Positions 12,901 through 23,820 of a DNA stretch of 64,000 nt are shown here, in pieces. The position numbers and the translations under genes were made by a program. The notes beneath the pieces are model-generated. The model worked only from the letters and a program-made list of their open reading frames with translations, did not search any database and was not told the DNA's origin. Where the stretch lies: positions 4,475,341 to 4,539,340 of the forward strand of contig CAIIXF020000008.1 in the NCBI GenBank assembly GCA_903813345.2. Reading direction: 5' to 3'. Each line of letters begins with the position of its first letter. Positions within the stretch are counted from its first letter, which is position 1. Origin of the DNA: Owenia fusiformis (taxonomy: Eukaryota; Annelida; Polychaeta; Sabellida; Oweniidae).

Positions 12901-14940
12901 GATAGAAGTCATTAAATTAAGATGTGGTACACCACCTTTGGTGTCCCACTTCCTTCTTATAGATGTATTAATCCAAACATAATCTTCCTGATCCTACAGA
13001 TTAAACATTTCACTTTAAAAATGGAACACAGCATCTTAAATTGTCTACAATATGCCAAAGAAAACAATTATGGCCCAGTATATAAAAAAATCAAATACAT
13101 GTACTGTACAGCTGTATTTAAAGAGATATTTCAGAGACCCTTAAGATGTTTAGTCATATACCTTGTCTTCCAATTAGCTTCTGCCCCCCTTTAATTATTT
13201 ATCTATTCTCTCCAGCCAAGGGATGTATGAAGAGGGGCCATTTGACTTAGCAAGTCAAATGGGGTTATATTTAAGAAGAATGGAAGAGTCTATAAAGTAA
13301 AATGGACCATATTTGAAGGAGGGTGGAGGGCGATGAACAAACAAGGGGCATCTTTGAAGAAATGGAGCAATATGTAGGAAAACATGGGTGCAACAAGTTG
13401 GGTATAAAACGAAACCCGGTCTAGTAAACACATGTATTAATTGAAAAAAATTACCATGTAAGAAGTATGCTTTCTCGTAGATAAGTATATACAATTCTAT
13501 ATGCTCAACTCATTCATCCAGTACCTATCATAACATCTCGTAGGATACCTGATTTTCAGCGAAAAACTTTTTTGTAAAACCTGAGTTTTTTAAAGTGCAT
13601 CATTGAGGCCACATGTGTATTTTAACTGTTATGTTTTGGTGAATGCTTCATGTAACCCGTGTCTAATCTGGACTTACATGGTACTTTTACTATTTTTGTA
13701 ATAATAGCAAAGTTGCTCACAAAACCTAGGTTTACCTACAGAAAAAACTCTGGTCAGCATACCATAGTAGTATTATATAATGTTGTATATCTCGTTAAAC
13801 ATGTACCTGTTAATACATATCTTTTATACAATATCATAACATCAGCTCAACCTTGATATAGTTCACCCCGATTCTCTCAGAGGACTGCAATAATCAAGAC
13901 TATTAAAAGGGTAGATGTTCTTATTTCCAACAAGATAGTTTTTCTACAATGAGTTGAATGACAGTTTCAGACGAGGCATTAAAATGCAAAATGTCAGCAC
14001 CTGTCATTTGTTACAGATACCATCCACCGAACACCAACTGCTGAATACCATCCACAAAATAGTTGGAGACCATAACAAAAAAAAATGTATTGGGTATGAG
14101 GGGTTTCTTATGATTGAAGATATAGGTACATCTGTATCTTCCAGCATAAGAACATCCAAGTGCTCCACCCTATAGAAAATCTGCTAATTACATACTGCCA
14201 TGATAAAAGTATGTTTAAACCCTGCCAAAATGAAAAAAAAAATTCAGATATTTTTACCAAGTCAGGAAAAATCAGGATTGAGTACCTTATGCACTGTGCA
14301 CTAATATTGAAGAATATTGAGTACACATGTGTAGTATAACACAGCCTGTTGTTGACTCAAAGTTCAGATGCATGACCCAAGGACATGACTGATCTCTGAC
14401 CTACATATCAACACAGAATGATGACTACCTCACACTAATATGTTAATAAGGCACATCTTCTTATGAATATTAAACACAATCACAATTATGTTTTTAATTG
14501 TTCATAAATAAACGACAGATAACGATCAAAGTAAAACACATGATGACAATGCCTAAAGACAAACATCAACATATTTTTGTAACTGTCAAAAATTATACGT
14601 ACACTTGTAACGTCATATAAGTAAATATTATAAGTCTTAAGAATGGCACGAAGCTTATGAAGAGAAAACAGAAAATGACAAGACTTTTTAACTAATTTAC
14701 ATGAAGATAGAAGGGTCGTGAACTACCTACCTATGCAGTTTATTATTACTGTACACTTCAAACAAAACATTAGGTATAGTCTAGTATGATTGATTGTTAA
14801 AGATCTAATAGCAAAGGTTTTGCAAAAATAAATCAATGCAGTGTAAAATAAATATTCAATGAAAAAAATAGAGATGTGTTTGTAATATTGGTATTAACTT
14901 AAGATTAAAAAGTGTCACTATCTCTTTCATTTTTCAACAA
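12901..14940. other. non-coding stretch, nothing recognised
   Basis: AT-rich intronic sequence. Short ORFs at 12922, 13255, 13659, 13954 and 14108 have no domain signal, and the last two overlap on opposite strands. Confidence 0.45.
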
Positions 14941-14944
14941 ATAT

Positions 14945-15380
14945 AGGCTCACGTGACATATGACGCGGGGCAGTCAATTTTGATCTATCGTAGACCATAT
15001 CAGTATCAAACTGCCGATATTTCAACCTCGTCTTGCGAGGCCATTTTTATTTGAAACATCTTGAATTTGGTGTCAAAATAAAGCTGGTCACGCCCACTTT
15101 CAGAGTTATCAATGAATCATTTACTACGACTACTATATTCATTTAGGAGGCGTGTAAAGTTAACCAATCAGAAAGACAATTGCTCCATATATGACAGTTC
15201 ATTAACATATTCAGTGTTTACTATTGTTTTTCGCGTCATGACAACACGAGTAGTAACCAATCAAAATGCCGTATTTTATCACGTGAGTTCAGAGTGACAT
15301 GCACGACATGTAAGTTTAGTCTGAGCTGATCGCGATGTTGAACAATTTCTTCTCGGAATTTGTCCACAGAAATCAGCGAT
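14945..15380. promoter_or_regulatory. promoter-like block with E-boxes and CCAAT boxes
   Basis: CACGTG at 14950-14955 and 15280-15285 brackets two CCAAT boxes (15164-15168 and 15257-15261) in a locally CpG-richer stretch. It is followed by a possible donor (AAG-GTAGGA, about 15391). This could be an alternative promoter, or a transposable element that carries CTCACGTGA ends. I cannot tell which. Confidence 0.25.
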
Positions 15381-17350
15381 TCTAAATTAAGGTAGGATCT
15401 CCCATTTCTTCCTGTACAAGTTTTAACTTATCTCTATCGAATCCTAAAGTTTTGGATGAAGATATGAAGCATACGTTTAAAAACGAAGCGATTAATTTGA
15501 CGATCTGATTTTGCAATTTGCAATGGCCAATTTACTGCAAGTCTGCGCGTATTTGACAAGAGATAGCGCCAAGTCTTGTATCCGAATGCTTGTTAAGCCA
15601 CTCAAAAACAAGATCCATATTTTCTAAATTTGATAACTTTGCAGAGAGCCCGTTTTCATATCCTGTTTTCCGCGTCTAAATTCAAACTGAGTAGGATTAT
15701 AGGATCGCTGGGATTCTCAGTCAATGGCAACGGGTCTTCATTCCAGAACGCACATTTTTTTAGTTGATTCTCCGTCATAGTACTTGTCTAAAGTCCATAT
15801 CTGCTCTTTTACTGGCATACTTGGACATATTTCCCCTCCTTAAATTGTCCTCCTTAAATAACACCCTCTCGCCGATTTATATATAGCCATTTCCCAGAAC
15901 CCGGAAGTCAGAATCGCTGATGTTTGCCATATTGAACATGTTGAAATATGTACTGTAATATCTGTAATACTAGGCATTGCCTGCTACGCGTAAGGGTCAC
16001 GTGACTAGCGCGATACAGGAAAAATGGGGAATTTCGAAACAACAATTTTTGGGCACTTTTATTGCAAATTTCAGGTATTTATAAGTGTTTGTGGTATAAA
16101 ATATAATCCACAGACATAAATGAACATCCAAACTACATATTTTATTACGTTTTGGAGCCTTTTTTGCTTTTAAAATGACATCTTTAAATATGATCACTGT
16201 ATATACCTGTCTAATGAATCAACCATTGTTATAATACCCTATAATCTAATAATAGAAAACCAAAACTCGTAAAATCAAGTTCAATCTGAAATTTCCCGCC
16301 TTTAATGAAAATGCAAAATATAGAGTGGTCATGTCAATTTTTTCTTAGAAAATTGCCTTGTTAACTTAGAAGCAATATATATCAACAACATTTTGAAAAA
16401 TTATTTCACTAGATTTATCTTCTAATGCACAACTAACAATGCCTGAGTTGAATTAAACATTGAATTACCTGACCCAATTACTAATTAAAATGCTTCAACA
16501 GGGCTGTGCGCAAGACTGCCTTAAACTACAGGCTGTGCACTAGATTGTTCCAAACTAAAGGCTTGCACTACTGTGTACTATACATAATGATAAAGTGAAT
16601 GTTTTTTAAAGTACTTCCTCATTTAATGGCTTGTCAATATAAACCATGCCCTTCACAAACATACAAGCACATTACAGTGAAACATGTCACAGCAACTCCC
16701 TGTGTATTATGAATGCCAAACATTATATTCCTAGGGGTGCAGATCAGGGGTTTCCCAGGCAAGCTCAAGCACTGTAGCAAGTGGGCGCTGCACCTACTTG
16801 AGATTTCAATAATAGGTAACTTAAATAGAGCACTATTTGAAAGTGCAATAAAGAGACAACTATATACCATATTCATATAGTATTCTACGAATCCCCAATG
16901 AGAGAAATATTGAAGTTGCAGAGGTACTTAGCTGTGAGCAAGAGGCCATAGGATCAACGAAGACAGATATAGAAGTCAAAAGACAAAACATCAAACAGAA
17001 CACCCATGTGACAATGAACAGGCAACTATCACGATTCATTTCCTAATATATTCCTGGTGCTCCCTATTCTATTATTAACATAATATGACTTAATACGCAA
17101 TTATCTAATTCTCTACAAATGCTTCAATTAGTATACACACAAAATGATCTGCAGATACCAGTATTATGTTTGCCTAAATTAGATTTTGATTGGGGTACCA
17201 AATCAATATATACATCAATTGTCTTATGATATCTAATGTTTTGCCCTATGAGGTCATAATAATCAACCCATTTCCTATGATTAACTCCCCCAAATGGCAC
17301 ACACTAAGCTGGTAAAATTGATAGAAATTGTCTGGTAGCAAATCATAATC
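15381..17350. other. non-coding stretch, nothing recognised
   Basis: No gene or complete element seen. A CACGTGACTAG block near 15990 is CpG-containing but isolated. Confidence 0.4.
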
Positions 17351-17670
17351 AAACCACAATTATGAGCAAAATAATTGTATTTATGAACAGCTAAGGGAGT
17401 CTCTCTTGTGTGTGTTTCTGGGGAGTTACCTCTTGTGCTTCCACCTTGTTCAGCTTTCCCAAGTTAGGATGACATCATTCTCCTCCAATAAGATTACGAG
17501 GTGTTGCATACGTAAGAAGTCACGTGACCAGCTTCAGCCAATCACAGATAGCGTCACCTCAGATTTTCCGCCATTCTTCTGCTTGATCCTGACTGATTTA
17601 TTAGAAGCAAGTTTTCCATTATTTTCATCGCTTTTCAGCATAAATTTAGAGGTAAGAGTGATTTTATTTT
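17351..17670 (+). repeat. split direct repeat A1 (5' end of the Ngaro element; promoter and leader exon)
   Basis: 320 bp, repeated identically by eye as A2. It contains TCACGTGACC, CCAATCACAG and TTTCCGCCATT words typical of a promoter. Near its end lies a strong splice donor, AGAG-GTAAGA (GT at 17652). This suggests the element's transcript starts here and has a spliced 5' leader. The ORF starting at 17406 is in the repeat and is probably not translated. Confidence 0.85.
17652..17657 (+). promoter_or_regulatory. predicted splice donor of the Ngaro leader exon
   Basis: AGAG-GTAAGA matches the metazoan donor consensus. Candidate acceptors follow at 18237-18238 (TTCTTATAG, before the hydrolase ORF) and 20413-20414 (GTTTTAG, before gag). 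Confidence 0.45.
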
Positions 17671-18259
17671 TGTGTTTATTATCACAGGTGTTTTTTGTGT
17701 GATTATTTTCACACAAGACGTCTTACTTAGTCATTTATTACCTGTGAAAGGATCGAATTCCTTTGTGCTGGACACGATGATTTTAGCGATGTTGAATCTT
17801 GCTGAATTTTTCTAAGTTCCTTGATTTATGGGATTTCATATTACTTGAGGCTGTTTCTAAGTTCACATGAAGGGTCGTGGCAAGTATGGAACCCGTTTAA
17901 TAGTCCCCATTTGTTAGATCTGTCAAGTTAGAGGCAGATTTCCAGACATCGTAAGTGGGCGATAATATATTTATGTGTTTTGGCGGTAAACAAAGAACAT
18001 TGAATAATACAGTCGAAGTCATCGGGTTATATGTTTAGTAACTCCACTTCATCGTAATATTATACCTTGTTTGTTTTAGACCTACAAGGTTCATTTCTAG
18101 CCTTACAGCATGATTTTAAGATAGCTAACAAGTACATTCATAGTTTAGCCTAATTCAATGCATGCAGTTTATTGTAAGGATCAATTTTTTTTTAGCTAGT
18201 CATGTAGTTAGCCCATTCTTTCATACATTTTCTTATAGGTTGGTTTGAGAATCGTCATC
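17671..18259 (+). other. Ngaro internal non-coding leader/intron
   Basis: Unique element sequence between A1 and the hydrolase ORF. It contains GT-rich and AT-rich stretches and ends in a pyrimidine-rich acceptor TTTTCTTATAG at about 18238. No coding ORF is supported. Confidence 0.5.
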
Positions 18260-18868
18260 ATGGCTAGACCATCTGTATTGTTGACAGGTCACAGCTTTAT
18301 CTCAAGATTGTCAGAATCTCAGCATCAGGATCTGGACTTGCGAGACACAGATTATGTTTATGACGTAGGTCATGGTGGTGCCAAGGTTGACAACAAATCC
18401 CCCAAGAATCTCAGTGTGCTCAGTTCAGAGGTTTGGAAACCATATGATGTAGTTGTCTTTCAAATTGGAGAGAATGATCTCTCTCATCACAACAACCAAT
18501 ACGATGTGATATATGCACTTCAAGGACTTCATGACCTTGTGAGCATAGTCCGCAGGGCGAACAGGGACTGTAAAGTGGTGATTGGTGAACTGTTTTACAG
18601 AGATTTTTCAAATGACAAGAACTGTAGGTTTACTTGTCAAGAAGACTGTGAGGTGTACAACAAGAAAATAAAAAAGTTCAACACGATGCTTAGAACTTTT
18701 TATGCTGACTTCGATTATGTCTTAGTATGGAAACATCAGGGTATGAAGGAGAACTGGAAAGAAATGGTTGGTCACGATGGTACTCACCTGTCTTCCTGGG
18801 GACTACAAAAATTCAGCTCTTCACTCAGAGGGGCTGTCATTCAAGGGAAGAAATGTAAGTGTAGATAA
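18260..18868 (+). CDS. SGNH/GDSL-type hydrolase ORF of the Ngaro element
   Basis: A 202-residue protein starting at the ATG at 18260 (MARPSVLL). The upstream frame is open only through non-AUG codons. It has the SGNH hydrolase blocks: G10-H-S12-F with nucleophile Ser12 (GHS instead of GDS), a block II glycine in GHGG near 37-40, block III G70-E-N72-D, and block V D173-G-T-H176 supplying the catalytic Asp and His. The family includes esterases and acetylhydrolases. Some Ngaro-type elements are known to carry such a domain, with unproven function. There is no signal peptide or membrane segment. The C-terminus is Cys/Lys rich (KKCKCR). A GTAAGT donor at 18855 lies inside the last codons, so the mRNA may be spliced there, which would change the tail. 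Confidence 0.8.
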   Translation: MARPSVLLTGHSFISRLSESQHQDLDLRDTDYVYDVGHGGAKVDNKSPKNLSVLSSEVWKPYDVVVFQIGENDLSHHNNQYDVIYALQGLHDLVSIVRRANRDCKVVIGELFYRDFSNDKNCRFTCQEDCEVYNKKIKKFNTMLRTFYADFDYVLVWKHQGMKENWKEMVGHDGTHLSSWGLQKFSSSLRGAVIQGKKCKCR

Positions 18869-20426
18869 CTATAACATTGTTAAGATCTTGCTTTTTCTTA
18901 TGTTAGCTAACACTTAGGCTCAATAACAATTATGCATGAGTTGTTTTTAGCTGTAATCACATTATAACAGTTTCTTATATATTATTAACATTAGTTGCAT
19001 AGATAATCATCAAGATGCTCATTTGTTAACAGGAATTGACTATGCTTTACACAATGATAGAATCTGTGTTCTCGTAGTTTTTTGGTTCGTGTCATTTTAG
19101 TTTGGGTATTTTTATTTTAGAGGCATTTGTGCTGGTTACATTTGAGTCAATGTTCTATACCTTTATGGCATGTCAATTACAAGCAATTTTGAGTATTATC
19201 AAAAGCTTTGTCTCCGCATTTTATTCGGCACTTCGATGGCTTTGTCTATTTATCAACTCGAACTGACTTGCTTTAATTATTTTTCTGCACATTCATATAT
19301 TTGATGGCATTTTTATTATGAGGGTTTTTCAACATGAATCTGATATATAATTATTTTTGGCTTGGCCCATTTATGTACTAATATTAACATATGTTGCTAT
19401 GGCTTGGTATGGCATTTACAATTATCTATAGCTTTGCCTGCTTTGTCATTAAACAAATTGAATCTTGGGCTTTGTCTTTTAATGCTTTTATAATTCTATG
19501 GCTTTGCCCTTTAATATGAATTTACCTATGTTTTTGTCTGCTCTCGCCACTAAGACAATTTTCAATCCTATGGCTTTGTCCATTCATGTACTAATATCGA
19601 TGTACAATCCTATGGCTTTGCCCTTAATATGCATTTACCTATGGCTTTGCCTGCTCTGGTCATCAAGACAATGTTGAATCCTATGGCTTTGTCCATTCAT
19701 GTACTAATATCGATGTACAATTCTATGGCTTTGCCCTTAATATGCATTTACCCATGACTTTGCCTGCTCTGGTCATCAAGACAATGTTGAATCCTATGGC
19801 TTTGTCCATTCATGTACTAATACAGAGGTACAATTCTATAGCTTTGCCCTTAATATGCATTTACCTGTGGCTTGGCCTGCCCTGGTCATTAAAACAATGT
19901 TTAATCTCATGGATTTGTCCATTCATGCACATACTTATGTAGTGAGGTATGATTCTTTGGCTTTGCCCATCATATGCAGTTATCTATGGCTTTGCCCTTT
20001 AATGTTCTTATGCTGACGTTTATGTTATGGCTGTGCCCTTCATATACAGTCATCTTTAACTTTTTCTATTCAAAAGTTGTCCTATTTAAATGCCCGACGG
20101 CAAATTAAAAGTCTATTAGTTGTTTTTCACTCACATTTAATATTAGTGAGGATCACTTCTATATTTACCATACAACATTCGATACATCAATTACATTCCA
20201 TAAATAGACTTATATATCTTTATTCTTTTACTTTTAAATGGCATTTACATTCTATGGCCAGTATTCATTATCTGCATTTGTAATATATATGTTGTTATGG
20301 CACTTTACATATAGCATATTGTCAGTATTAAAACGAAAAGGGTGAGTATAACAAGCTGGCAGGGCTTTAATCTCTGCTAATTGGGAGTCATTTTGTAATT
20401 GTTTTTCGTTTTAGTACTGACTCAGC
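18869..20426 (+). other. Ngaro spacer between the hydrolase and gag ORFs
   Basis: Non-coding spacer holding a tandem array (see 19240-20050). It ends in a plausible acceptor, TTTTTCGTTTTAG (AG at 20413-20414), 12 bases before the gag ATG. The donor at 18855 and this acceptor would make a 1.56-kb intron. Confidence 0.55.
19240..20050. repeat. 113-bp tandem repeat array inside the Ngaro element
   Basis: CCTATGGCTTTGTCCATTCA starts units at 19567, 19680 and 19793, and a variant starts at 19906, giving an exact 113-bp period. More degraded TATGGCTTTGCC words extend the array on both sides. Short ORFs through the array are not credible genes. Confidence 0.8.
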
Positions 20427-22172
20427 ATGGCTTCAGGAGGAGGCCCACCGGGAATACCTCCTATCAGAGAAGCACTGACAATGATCGACAACCAGGGTGT
20501 GACAGGTAGCTATACTAATCTTCTAAACCTTGATGCAAATACAATAGTTTCGAGGTCACCACTTAATGCGGCAGGTCTTTCTAATGACACTCGGCCCAGT
20601 TTGCCGAATAATACAAACCATAGTCAACAATCTGGTTTATCAGGGAACATGGGCCCTCAGAATAGTAGTAATGAAGGGGATTCACAAACAGGTGGAGTAA
20701 ATCAACAAAATGGTACATTGGGGTACATGGGCCCTTTGCCAAATAATCTACAAACCGCTCCGACAGCTGTTTCGGGACAGCTAAACAGTGATTCCAACCG
20801 ACATAACATTCAATCGGGGTACATGGGCCCTCCTATGATGAATCAAGCAACTTCAAGTATCTCTCAAGAGATCATTCAAACTCCAAATATGGGTTTTCAA
20901 CAGAATTACCCTCTTAACCCGGAGGTACAAAGCCAAAAAGGACAAAACCAGTTTGAGTATCAAATCGATAGGTTGCTAAGTCAAGCAAGCAATACCAATG
21001 TTACTCAAAATGCCAGCCAGAATAAACATCCTTCTCAGAATGTTATATCAGGGAACATGGGCCCTAACAACACATTACAGTCAATGCCATCTCAGTCGCA
21101 AACAGCTTACAACAATGGAACGCCAGTTAATAACAACCATCACATGTCATCTGGAACCCACAATATCCCTAATAACGGGGGGGTTTATCAAGGGATGCCA
21201 GTACAACAGAGCCAATTAGGGTACATGGGCCCTCAGGCAAACCCTATCCCGCAGATGTCTCACAACCAGTTCATACAACCTGGCATTGGTCCCGTTAATA
21301 CGCAAAGGGGACATTTCCCGATCAACCAGCTCAATACAAATGGTTCAACTCAGGGTACTTTAGTTCAGGTCCCTAATTCAGGAGCCACAGGTCTTCAGAA
21401 CACACTATACAATGGCATCCCGATTGGACCACGCATTCTGACAGGTATGGGTAATCCTTCCCAGTTCTCATGGTCTGCACCATTAGATTCTCACCTTAAT
21501 GAGGCAACTAAACAAAAGATCATTAGTGAAGAATATATAGATTTCAAAACCTTATTGCCAGCCTCAGTCAAGAAAAAGAAAAAGAAGCCAGCTTTTCAAT
21601 TCGAACAGAAACAACAAGATGACGGCGAGTCTATGCTCATCATAGCGCCAGAGAAAGATGATCAAGATCTCTCTTATAAAGAATGGCAACAGGCCTTCAA
21701 TATCTTCTGTACAACTTACATAAGACAACATAGTCACGAGGCCGCAAACTTGATTAAATATGGTGACAAGATTAGGGAGCTCTCTAATAATCCCGAGAGC
21801 AACTGGAGATACTATGACGAAAGATTCAGGGAGAATAAGAAACATGGACTTCAATGGCATACATGGTATAACGATTTCATGCTTGAGGCGACATGGGTAC
21901 ACAGAGTGCCTAGACAAGTTCAAGGGAAGTGGAAACCCAATGGCAAAGGTCAGAATGGAAAGAACAATTCTTTTCGTGCCATTTGCAATCAATGGAATTC
22001 AGGGAAGTTCTGTCCTCACTCTACATGCCCAAGATCCCACATTTGCTCAAGCTGCAAGGGCGACCACAGGGTTACAGATTGCAACAATAAGAAAGAGGAA
22101 AATGGATGGGGAAATCGTAGCAAGTTTGACAACAAAAGGAAAAACAAGACCCAGCCTTTCAAACGAAATTGA
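20427..22172 (+). CDS. Gag-like protein of the Ngaro element with zinc fingers
   Basis: 581 residues from an AUG 12 bases after a likely splice acceptor. The first two thirds are rich in Asn, Gln, Ser and Gly and carry five copies of a short motif, (S/L)G(N/Y)MGP, near genomic 20641, 20718, 20816, 21048 and 21218. A charged region with KKKKKK follows (about residue 390). The C-terminus has two Zn-binding patterns: C520-x8-C529-x4-C534-x3-H538 (CCCH-like) and C540-x2-C543-x3-H547-x4-C552 (a short CCHC knuckle), then a basic tail. This fits a nucleic-acid-binding Gag that packages element RNA. It ends in TGA, one base before the ATG of the next ORF (TGAcATG). I know no named domain for the N-terminal part. 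Confidence 0.8.
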   Translation: MASGGGPPGIPPIREALTMIDNQGVTGSYTNLLNLDANTIVSRSPLNAAGLSNDTRPSLPNNTNHSQQSGLSGNMGPQNSSNEGDSQTGGVNQQNGTLGYMGPLPNNLQTAPTAVSGQLNSDSNRHNIQSGYMGPPMMNQATSSISQEIIQTPNMGFQQNYPLNPEVQSQKGQNQFEYQIDRLLSQASNTNVTQNASQNKHPSQNVISGNMGPNNTLQSMPSQSQTAYNNGTPVNNNHHMSSGTHNIPNNGGVYQGMPVQQSQLGYMGPQANPIPQMSHNQFIQPGIGPVNTQRGHFPINQLNTNGSTQGTLVQVPNSGATGLQNTLYNGIPIGPRILTGMGNPSQFSWSAPLDSHLNEATKQKIISEEYIDFKTLLPASVKKKKKKPAFQFEQKQQDDGESMLIIAPEKDDQDLSYKEWQQAFNIFCTTYIRQHSHEAANLIKYGDKIRELSNNPESNWRYYDERFRENKKHGLQWHTWYNDFMLEATWVHRVPRQVQGKWKPNGKGQNGKNNSFRAICNQWNSGKFCPHSTCPRSHICSSCKGDHRVTDCNNKKEENGWGNRSKFDNKRKNKTQPFKRN

Positions 22173-22173
22173 C

Positions 22174-23820
22174 ATGACATCAAATCCAATAAAAACTTTT
22201 ATCGACGAAAATAAAATTTCGCCTTATCCCGACTGTTTTGTACAAGACACTCCAGTGAATCCTTTAGTCCTTTTCGATATTCTTGAAGGCTACGATACAG
22301 ACATTCGTAATTTCCTATTTGAAGGTTTCTCCAACGGTTTTGCCATTCCCTACTTTGGGGATCTCCCTTGTTCTTCAAGTAAAAATCTAGCAATCCCAAA
22401 AGACAACCCTGAAGCTCTTCATAACAAATTACAATCCGAAATCGATCTTGGTCACATTGCAGGTCCTTTCACAAGCCCACCCTTTAGGAACTTGGTAATT
22501 TCCCCCATAGGGGTAGTTCCGAAGAAAACGGTGGGAAAGTTTCGCTTCATTCATCATCTGTCTCACCCAGAAGGTTTTTCGGTAAATGACGGTATTGACG
22601 AAAAATATGCAACAGTCAAATATGGTTCAGTTGATGAAGCTATCGAGCTAGTTCGGGATGCAGGTCCGTCAGCCTTCATGAGTAAGACAGACATAGAAAG
22701 TGCATTCAGAATTGTCCCAATTCACAAGGACTTTCACTTTTTGTTAGGGATGTCTTTAGAAAACAAGTTTTACTTTGACACAAGACTTCCTATGGGACTG
22801 AGACATTCATGCCAACTTTTTGAGACCTTAAGTACGGCTCTGGAATGGACTGCAAAAAACGTGTTGAATATTCCTAAAGTGGTTCATATCTTGGACGATT
22901 TCTTTATAGTAAATATTGACAAGGACAAATGTGAGGAGGATCTGAACAGTTTTGTAAGTTTGTGCGAAACAATTGGTGTCCCCATATCGAAGGAAAAAAC
23001 ACTAGGCCCAGATACTGTCATGTCATTTGCGGGAATTGAATTGGATTCAATTCAACAGGAAGCTAGGTTACCAATTGATAAACTGGACAAGGCAAAAAAT
23101 TTGATTGATCAACTGTATAGATGCAAAAAAGTTTCGCTGAGAGATCTTCAAAGTATCATCGGCCTCCTAAATTTTTGTTGTTATGTCATTCCGGCTGGTA
23201 GAGCCTTTTTGCGTCGTCTCATCAATTTAACAATCGGGGTTTCTCGGCCTCAGTTTAAAATTCGCTTGAATTGCGAAGCTAGAGCGGACTTATTGACGTG
23301 GAAGGTCTTTCTTGATAACTTTAATGGCAAAGGGTTTTTTCATAACTCATGGGAACAGGATGATGGGATATCGTTATTCTCGGATGCATCAGGGACTTTG
23401 GGATTCGGGGCCATATTTGACAACCAATGGTTCAATGGCTCATGGGATGAACAAGAATCCAATTTAAATATAGCATTGCTTGAACTCTTCCCCATAGTAG
23501 TTGCTTTTCACCTTTGGGCTGATCAATTGAAAAACAAAAATATTACTATTTTCTGTGACAATGAGGCTATTTCCTACATTATTAACAAATCTTCATCGAA
23601 GGACAAGGATATTATGGTTCTGTTAAGAAAGTTCACTTTATGTGCACTACAAAATAACATTTCTTTTCGTTGTGAACACATCCCGGGGAAATTGAACATT
23701 GCAGCTGACCACCTTTCTCGATTCAATTTACAGGGTTTCAGAAAGGCGGCACCAGAGGCAGAGAGTGCACCCGTGGTCCTGCCCAAGAGCTGGACACTCA
23801 GCAACTGGCTGCAGAGCTAA
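22174..23820 (+). CDS. reverse transcriptase-RNase H of the Ngaro element
   Basis: 548 residues from the ATG at 22174. The frame is open back to about 21760 inside gag, so frameshift expression is also possible. The RT domain covers roughly residues 85-330: catalytic D173 in TDIESAF and D241/D242 in HILDDFF (the YxDD box with L in place of the usual residue). The RNase H domain is around residues 395-515 with D404 (SDASGT), E437 (LLELF), D462 (FCDNEA) and D512 (ADHLSR), a complete D-E-D-D set. No protease, integrase or DIRS-type methyltransferase is seen. The protein ends shortly after RNase H, and the recombinase follows in the -1 frame, overlapping from 23709. Intact, with no frameshift or internal stop. 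Confidence 0.92.
   Translation: MTSNPIKTFIDENKISPYPDCFVQDTPVNPLVLFDILEGYDTDIRNFLFEGFSNGFAIPYFGDLPCSSSKNLAIPKDNPEALHNKLQSEIDLGHIAGPFTSPPFRNLVISPIGVVPKKTVGKFRFIHHLSHPEGFSVNDGIDEKYATVKYGSVDEAIELVRDAGPSAFMSKTDIESAFRIVPIHKDFHFLLGMSLENKFYFDTRLPMGLRHSCQLFETLSTALEWTAKNVLNIPKVVHILDDFFIVNIDKDKCEEDLNSFVSLCETIGVPISKEKTLGPDTVMSFAGIELDSIQQEARLPIDKLDKAKNLIDQLYRCKKVSLRDLQSIIGLLNFCCYVIPAGRAFLRRLINLTIGVSRPQFKIRLNCEARADLLTWKVFLDNFNGKGFFHNSWEQDDGISLFSDASGTLGFGAIFDNQWFNGSWDEQESNLNIALLELFPIVVAFHLWADQLKNKNITIFCDNEAISYIINKSSSKDKDIMVLLRKFTLCALQNNISFRCEHIPGKLNIAADHLSRFNLQGFRKAAPEAESAPVVLPKSWTLSNWLQS

Noticed and set aside
17406-17702. 98-codon frame in repeat A1 (and its 131-codon twin at 25367-25762)
   Set aside because: It lies in the promoter-like terminal repeat, ends differently in the two copies and contains the splice donor; no domain.
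21564-21992. 142-codon minus-strand ORF
   Set aside because: Shadow of the gag and pol frames on the opposite strand.
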